A stretch of DNA of 64,000 bases from the NCBI RefSeq assembly GCF_009902005.1, contig NZ_WUTT01000001.1, positions 474,509-538,508 of the forward strand, read 5' to 3'. Position 1 is the stretch's first letter; each line of letters starts with the position of its first letter. This document shows positions 58,064 through 64,000 of this stretch, piece by piece. Source of the DNA: Halomonas alimentaria. Lineage in GTDB: Bacteria > Pseudomonadota > Gammaproteobacteria > Pseudomonadales > Halomonadaceae. The notes under the pieces are model-generated. The model was not told the DNA's origin. It made no database searches and saw only the letters and a program-made list of their open reading frames with translations. The position numbers and the translations under genes are program-made.

Positions 58064-58453
58064 GGTGCCCCCGGACCCCAGGGTCGCCTTGCCGAAACGC
58101 CCGTCATGGGCTACCCACGCTGTTTCCGCGGTTGACACTGCCACAGTGCTAATGGAATCTTGACCCTTCCTGATACGGGCACGGACCCAGCGGGCAACCC
58201 CCCATCGCCGTGTGAAGGGTAGGCCTCACGGCCTCTACTCGCCGAAGGACTTCCGATCGCGGGCCAACCGCCCCGGTCGGCCAACGCCCCGCCGCGGCGA
58301 ACCGCCGTGATGAGAGTGCAGGCCCCAACAGGGCTTCTTGCCAGGGTTTGGCATCAGGTGCCGGTACTTCCGGCAGCGGCATACCGCCGCACTCGACACC
58401 GTCTCCTCCAGCGGAGGCGGATCGCACTCGAGACCTCCAGGGGAGAAAAACAC

Positions 58454-60178
58454 GTGGAATTGCTTTCCGGCGCGGACATGATCGCCCGCTTCCTGCAGGA
58501 TGAGGGCGTCGAATATATCTATGGCTATCCCGGCGGCGCGGCGCTGCATATCTATGACGCCCTGTTCCGCCAGGACAAGGTCAAGCACATCCTGGTACGC
58601 CACGAGCAGGCTGCCACCCACGCCGCTGACGGCTATGCACGGGCCTCCGGCAAGCCGGGCACGGTGCTGGTGACCTCCGGCCCCGGCGCCACCAATGCCG
58701 TCACCGGTATCGCCACCGCTTACATGGACTCGATCCCGATGGTGGTGCTGTGCGGCCAGGTGATGAGCCACCTGATCGGCGACGACGCCTTCCAGGAGAC
58801 CGACATCGTCGGCGTGACCCGGCCGATCGTGAAGCACAGCTTCTCGATCCGCCACCCTAGCGAGATTCCGGAAGTCCTCAAGAAGGCCTACTATCTGGCC
58901 GCCACTGGCCGGCCAGGCCCGGTGGTGGTGGACATTCCCAAGGACATGACCGCGCCCACCGAGCGCTACGAGTACGTTTACCCGAAGAAGGTCAAGATGC
59001 GCTCGTACAATCCGGTCACCCGCGGCCATACCGGCCAGATCAAGAAGGCCGTGGAGCTGATGCTCAAGGCCAAGCGTCCGGTGTTCTACACCGGCGGCGG
59101 TGTGGTCACCGGGCGGGCCAGCGAGGGACTGACCGATCTGGTCAAGCGCCTGGGCTACCCCATCACCACCACCCTGATGGGCATCGGTGCCTACCCCCAG
59201 AGCGGTCGTCAGTGCCTGGGTTGGCTGGGCATGCACGGCTCCTTTGAATCCAACATGGCCATGCATCATGCCGACCTGGTGATCGCCATCGGCGCTCGCT
59301 TCGACGACCGTGTGACCAATAACACCTCGAAGTTCTGCCCCACCGCCAAGGTCATCCATGTGGATATCGACCCGAGCTCGGTCTCCAAGACCGTGCGTGC
59401 CGATGTACCCATCGTGGGGCCGGCGGGCAGCGTGATCAGCGAGATGATCAGCCTGGTGCAGGGCAAGGAGATCGCCCATCCCGAGGCGCTCCAGGAGTGG
59501 TGGCAGAAGATCGACGGCTGGCGCGAGGAGCGTGCGGGCAAGCTCTACGAGCCTTCGAAGCCCGGTGAGACGATCAAGCCCCAGGAGGTGATCGAGGCGC
59601 TGTGCCGGGTCACCCGCGGCGAGGCCTATGTCACCACCGACGTGGGCCAGCACCAGATGTTCGCGGCCCAGTACTACAAGTTCGACAAGCCCAACCGCTT
59701 CATCACCTCCGGGGGGCTGGGCACCATGGGCTTCGGCTTCCCGGCAGCCATGGGCATCAAGCAGAACTTCCCCGACGAGCAGGTGATCTGCGTCACCGGC
59801 GAGGGCAGCTTCCAGATGATGATGCAGGAGCTCTCCACCTGTAAGCAGTTCGGGGGTGGTGTGAAGATCGTCAATCTGAACAATGCCTCGCTGGGCATGG
59901 TGCGCCAGTGGCAGGACCTCAACTACAAGTCGCGTCATGCGCACTCCTACATGGAATCGCTGCCCGACTTCCAGAAGCTGATCGAGTCATATGGCTTCAC
60001 CGCGCTGAAGGTCGAGACCCTCGACGAGCTCGAGCCGGCACTGGAGCGTACCTTTGCCGACAAGCACGAGCTGGTATTCCTCGACGTTGCGGTCGACCCG
60101 CACGAGCACGTCTATCCGATGCAGGTGCCCCTGGGCTCCATGCGTGACATGCTGCTTTCCAAGACGGAGCGGACCTGA
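58454..60178 (+). CDS. ilvI: acetolactate synthase large subunit
   Basis: This is a 574-residue thiamine-diphosphate enzyme, first common step of valine, leucine and isoleucine synthesis. The catalytic glutamate is in VRHEQAATHAADGYARA; TSGPGATNAVTGIATAYMDSIPMVV (key piece TSGPGATN) and GARFDDRVT belong to the PYR and FAD-binding domains; the TPP motif is CVTGEGSFQMMMQELSTC ending NLNN, and LGMVRQWQ follows. The GTG at 58454 is nine bases after GGGGAG and fits family N-termini; the frame is open up to 58307 but without a ribosome site. It overlaps the ilvH start by one base (TGATG), indicating tight coupling. Confidence 0.95.
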   Translation: MELLSGADMIARFLQDEGVEYIYGYPGGAALHIYDALFRQDKVKHILVRHEQAATHAADGYARASGKPGTVLVTSGPGATNAVTGIATAYMDSIPMVVLCGQVMSHLIGDDAFQETDIVGVTRPIVKHSFSIRHPSEIPEVLKKAYYLAATGRPGPVVVDIPKDMTAPTERYEYVYPKKVKMRSYNPVTRGHTGQIKKAVELMLKAKRPVFYTGGGVVTGRASEGLTDLVKRLGYPITTTLMGIGAYPQSGRQCLGWLGMHGSFESNMAMHHADLVIAIGARFDDRVTNNTSKFCPTAKVIHVDIDPSSVSKTVRADVPIVGPAGSVISEMISLVQGKEIAHPEALQEWWQKIDGWREERAGKLYEPSKPGETIKPQEVIEALCRVTRGEAYVTTDVGQHQMFAAQYYKFDKPNRFITSGGLGTMGFGFPAAMGIKQNFPDEQVICVTGEGSFQMMMQELSTCKQFGGGVKIVNLNNASLGMVRQWQDLNYKSRHAHSYMESLPDFQKLIESYGFTALKVETLDELEPALERTFADKHELVFLDVAVDPHEHVYPMQVPLGSMRDMLLSKTERT

Positions 60179-60669
60179 TGCGCCATATCATCTCGATTCT
60201 GATGGAAAACGAACCGGGCGCCCTGTCTCGCGTGGTGGGGCTCTTCTCGCAGCGCAACTTCAACATCGAGACGCTGAACGTGGCGCCCACCGAGGATCCG
60301 ACCCTGTCGCGACTGACGGTCACGACCGTGGGTGACGACCGGGTCATCGAGCAGATCACCAAGCACCTCAACAAGCTGATCGATGTGGTCAAGCTGGTCG
60401 ACCTCACCGAGGGCAACCACATCGAGCGCGAGCTGATGCTGGTGAAGGTGAAGGCGCTGGGTTCGACTCGCGACGAGGTCAAGCGCACCGCGGATATCTT
60501 CCGCGCGCAGATCGTCGACGTGACACCGAGCCTGTTCACGGTTCAGATCACCGGCGATGCCGGCAAGCTCGACGCCTTCCTGCAGGCCATGGAGCCGGTG
60601 GGGGTGCTGGAGGTGGCTCGCACCGGGGTCTCGGGCATCGCCCGCGGCGACAAGGTACTGTCTCTGTAG
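60178..60669 (+). CDS. ilvH: acetolactate synthase small (regulatory) subunit
   Basis: This is a 163-residue protein. The N-terminal ACT domain (HIISILMENEPGALSRVVGLFSQRNFNIETL, key pieces MENEPGALSRVVGLF and RNFNIETL) binds valine for feedback inhibition. The C-terminal ALS_ss_C domain includes KRTADIFRAQIVDVTP and GVLEVARTGVSGIARG. It activates the large subunit and gives it valine sensitivity. Its ATG overlaps the ilvI stop. A strong terminator follows, so ilvIH form a two-gene unit separate from ilvC. Confidence 0.96.
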   Translation: MRHIISILMENEPGALSRVVGLFSQRNFNIETLNVAPTEDPTLSRLTVTTVGDDRVIEQITKHLNKLIDVVKLVDLTEGNHIERELMLVKVKALGSTRDEVKRTADIFRAQIVDVTPSLFTVQITGDAGKLDAFLQAMEPVGVLEVARTGVSGIARGDKVLSL

Positions 60670-60694
60670 GCCTCCTGCACAAGCGCCAACAAAA

Positions 60695-60726
60695 CACAAA
60701 GGCCGCCCCGAGGGGCGGCCTTTGTG
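60695..60726. terminator. bidirectional terminator between ilvH and ilvY
   Basis: A perfect 15-bp stem (CACAAAGGCCGCCCC and complement) with a 2-nt nominal loop lies between two convergent genes. A and T residues flank it suitably in both directions. Confidence 0.9.
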
Positions 60727-60740
60727 CGTCTGGGCCCGGC

Positions 60741-62820
<2,080 letters not shown>

Positions 62821-62843
62821 TCGAGTCGGCAACTCGAGAAGAG

Positions 62844-62880
62844 GATCAGGGGCGCGGGCAACCGCGCCCCTGATCGTTTC
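62844..62880 (+). terminator. terminator of ilvC
   Basis: A perfect 14-bp stem (GATCAGGGGCGCGG and complement) closed by a GCAA tetraloop and followed by GTTTC, 23 bp after the ilvC stop. Confidence 0.8.
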
Positions 62881-62968
62881 CGGGTGGTGCCAGTTGGCAT
62901 GGTTGGCTTTGCGCCCATGGGTGGCCGTGCAAGAATGGCCCCATGATTTCCAGGCAACGGATGAGACG

Positions 62969-63835
62969 ATGAGTCAGGATCCCCGCAGCAATGAGCATGA
63001 TGCTTCGCCCCACAGCGAAGGGCCGCCTCGGGAAGAGGAGCGACCCCAGGACGAGGACCTGGCGTCGGTCTTCCTGCGCGAGACGGAGGTGATCGAGGAA
63101 GCCGAAGAGGATGGCCGCACCGTCAGGCGCAAGGGCATCTACCTGCTGCCCAATCTCTTCACCACCTCGGCGCTGTTCGCCGGCTTCTTTGCGGTGATTG
63201 CCGGCATCAACGGCGACTTCACCGCCGCCTCCGTGGCGATCTTCATCGCCATGGTGCTCGACGGCCTGGATGGTCGCGTGGCCCGGATGACCAACACCCA
63301 GAGTGCCTTCGGTGCGGAGTATGACAGCCTCTCCGACATGCTCTCCTTCGGGGTGGCGCCGGCGCTGGTCGCCTTCACCTGGATCCTCCAGGATATCGGC
63401 AAGACCGGCTGGGTGGTGGCCTTCCTCTACGTGGCCTGCGCCGCCCTGCGCCTGGCACGCTTCAATGTGCAGATCGGCAGCGTCGACAAGAAGTGGTTCA
63501 TCGGCCTGCCCAGCCCCTCGGCGGCGGCGCTGGTGGCGGCCAGCGTCTGGACCTTCCACAGCTTCGATGCCGAGGCCTTCGGCTTCAAGCTGCTGATGCT
63601 TGTGATCGTGGCTGCCGCCGGCGTGCTGATGGTCAGCAATATCCGCTACTACAGCTTCAAGGATATCGATCTCAAGGGGCCGGTGCCCTTCGTGGTGCTG
63701 CTGGCCATCGTGCTGGGCTTTGTGGTGATCAGCGTGGAACCCTCGGTGATGTTGCTGCTGCTGTTCGGTGCCTATGTGGTTTCTGGCCCGGTGATGGCGG
63801 CGATGCGCAAGCTCAAGCACCAGCCCGAACCCTGA
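62969..63835 (+). CDS. pssA: CDP-diacylglycerol-serine O-phosphatidyltransferase (PssA type II)
   Basis: This is a 288-residue integral membrane enzyme making phosphatidylserine from CDP-diacylglycerol and serine, the route to phosphatidylethanolamine. After a charged cytoplasmic N-terminus (about 55 residues) come about eight membrane segments. The CDP-alcohol phosphotransferase motif DG-x2-AR-x8-G-x3-D-x3-D is complete in LDGLDGRVARMTN and GAEYDSLSDMLSFG. The ATG at 62969 is chosen over the longer frame from 62894, which would run into the ilvC terminator region. In pseudomonads pssA also follows ilvC. Confidence 0.93.
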   Translation: MSQDPRSNEHDASPHSEGPPREEERPQDEDLASVFLRETEVIEEAEEDGRTVRRKGIYLLPNLFTTSALFAGFFAVIAGINGDFTAASVAIFIAMVLDGLDGRVARMTNTQSAFGAEYDSLSDMLSFGVAPALVAFTWILQDIGKTGWVVAFLYVACAALRLARFNVQIGSVDKKWFIGLPSPSAAALVAASVWTFHSFDAEAFGFKLLMLVIVAAAGVLMVSNIRYYSFKDIDLKGPVPFVVLLAIVLGFVVISVEPSVMLLLLFGAYVVSGPVMAAMRKLKHQPEP

Positions 63836-63859
63836 AAGTTTCCTGTTTGTCGGTTGGCT

Positions 63860-63880
63860 ACGCCCGCTTTGTGCGGGCGT
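63860..63880 (+). terminator. terminator of pssA
   Basis: Stem ACGCCCGC / GCGGGCGT with a 5-nt loop, 24 bp after the pssA stop, followed by CGTCGTCTC. The T-tract is weak. Confidence 0.7.
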
Positions 63881-63913
63881 CGTCGTCTCTGACACTTTTT
63901 TATCCGGGAGGTA

Positions 63914-63942
63914 TTGCACGCCGCCGGGGAAAGCCGTAAAGT
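63914..63942 (+). promoter_or_regulatory. strong sigma-70 promoter, probably of a stable-RNA operon
   Basis: TTGCAC, a spacer of exactly 17 bp and TAAAGT are followed by a GC-rich discriminator (ACGCATCC). This arrangement is typical of stringently controlled rRNA or tRNA promoters. No gene follows within the remaining 58 bp of the window. Confidence 0.65.
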
Positions 63943-64000
63943 ACGCATCCGCTGCCGGCGACGGGCACACGTTGCAGGCGGTGGAGGTGGCAGAAGTGAT

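Larger units (their letters stand above)
57909..58453 (+). other. 545-bp clpB-ilvI intergenic region / ilvI leader
   Basis: It holds, left to right: a GCAA-loop hairpin (57964-57983), a strong terminator (58028-58063), a TTGACA -35 candidate at 58133-58138 with only a weak -10, and about 290 bp of GC-rich sequence before the ilvI ribosome site. Part of that sequence is an in-frame open extension of ilvI from 58307. I found no separate leader peptide with a run of Ile/Val/Leu codons and no tRNA-like T-box. Confidence 0.5.

Noticed and set aside
58307..58453. Separate ilv leader peptide or longer IlvI N-terminus
   Set aside because: The open frame has no ribosome site and no run of branched-chain codons, and IlvI family proteins begin at the GTG at 58454.

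Overview
This window is GC-rich chromosomal DNA from a gammaproteobacterium, most likely a Halomonas-type organism (Halomonadaceae). That placement is an inference from gene families and gene order; no 16S sequence is present. The supporting neighbourhoods are bamD / rluD-pgeF-clpB, mltF / purL, ilvI-ilvH / ilvY / ilvC-pssA, argP / argO and a DoeA-like creatinase-fold hydrolase. Almost all of it is ordinary, densely packed core genome. The accessory part is roughly 1.2-11.5 kb.

Layout. 1-1.2 kb: the end of an FKBP isomerase gene, then ispH. 1.2-8.1 kb: a leftward type IV pilus operon, pilE-fimT-pilV-pilW-pilX-pilY1-pilY2-like, visibly lower in GC than its surroundings. 8.1-11.5 kb: a pair of tandem paralogues of unknown family. 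One is split by an ISL3-type insertion sequence (8605-9938) with an exact 8-bp target duplication; removing the element restores the reading frame. An orphan FimT/GspH pseudopilin gene follows. 11.7-17 kb: a YghU-type glutathione transferase, divergent argP/argO, an RlpA-like protein, LD-carboxypeptidase, two small unknown proteins and a HIT hydrolase. 17-29.8 kb: a lipoamide-dehydrogenase-like flavoprotein, a diguanylate cyclase, dbpA, a RIO kinase, a DUF4399 protein, yeeN, the DoeA-like protein, an MDR oxidoreductase, an unknown protein paired with an MscS channel, and an MgtC/DUF4010 membrane protein.

29.9-39.4 kb: a GGDEF-EAL protein, umuDC behind a textbook LexA box, an SDR enzyme, a CHASE-PAS-GGDEF-EAL protein ending in what looks like a CZB zinc-binding domain, and tRNA-Thr(CGU). 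39.4-57.9 kb: tesB, tadA, mltF, purL, radD, a PP0621-type zinc protein, nadE, a PAS-GGDEF cyclase, bamD, rluD, pgeF, and clpB behind a sigma-32-like promoter. 57.9-64 kb: branched-chain amino-acid synthesis (ilvI, ilvH, ilvY, ilvC), pssA, and at the right edge a strong promoter resembling those of rRNA operons.

How it fits together. Four cyclic-di-GMP enzymes, all with intact GGD/EEF motifs and RxxD inhibitory sites, share the window with a type IV pilus assembly operon. This is consistent with control of surface attachment but does not prove a link. The strongest non-routine observations are the exactly reconstructable IS disruption of one member of an unknown paralogous pair, the frameshift in that IS transposase, the EAL-CZB architecture, and the atypical composition of the pilus locus. 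I found no CRISPR array, prophage or recognisable defence system.
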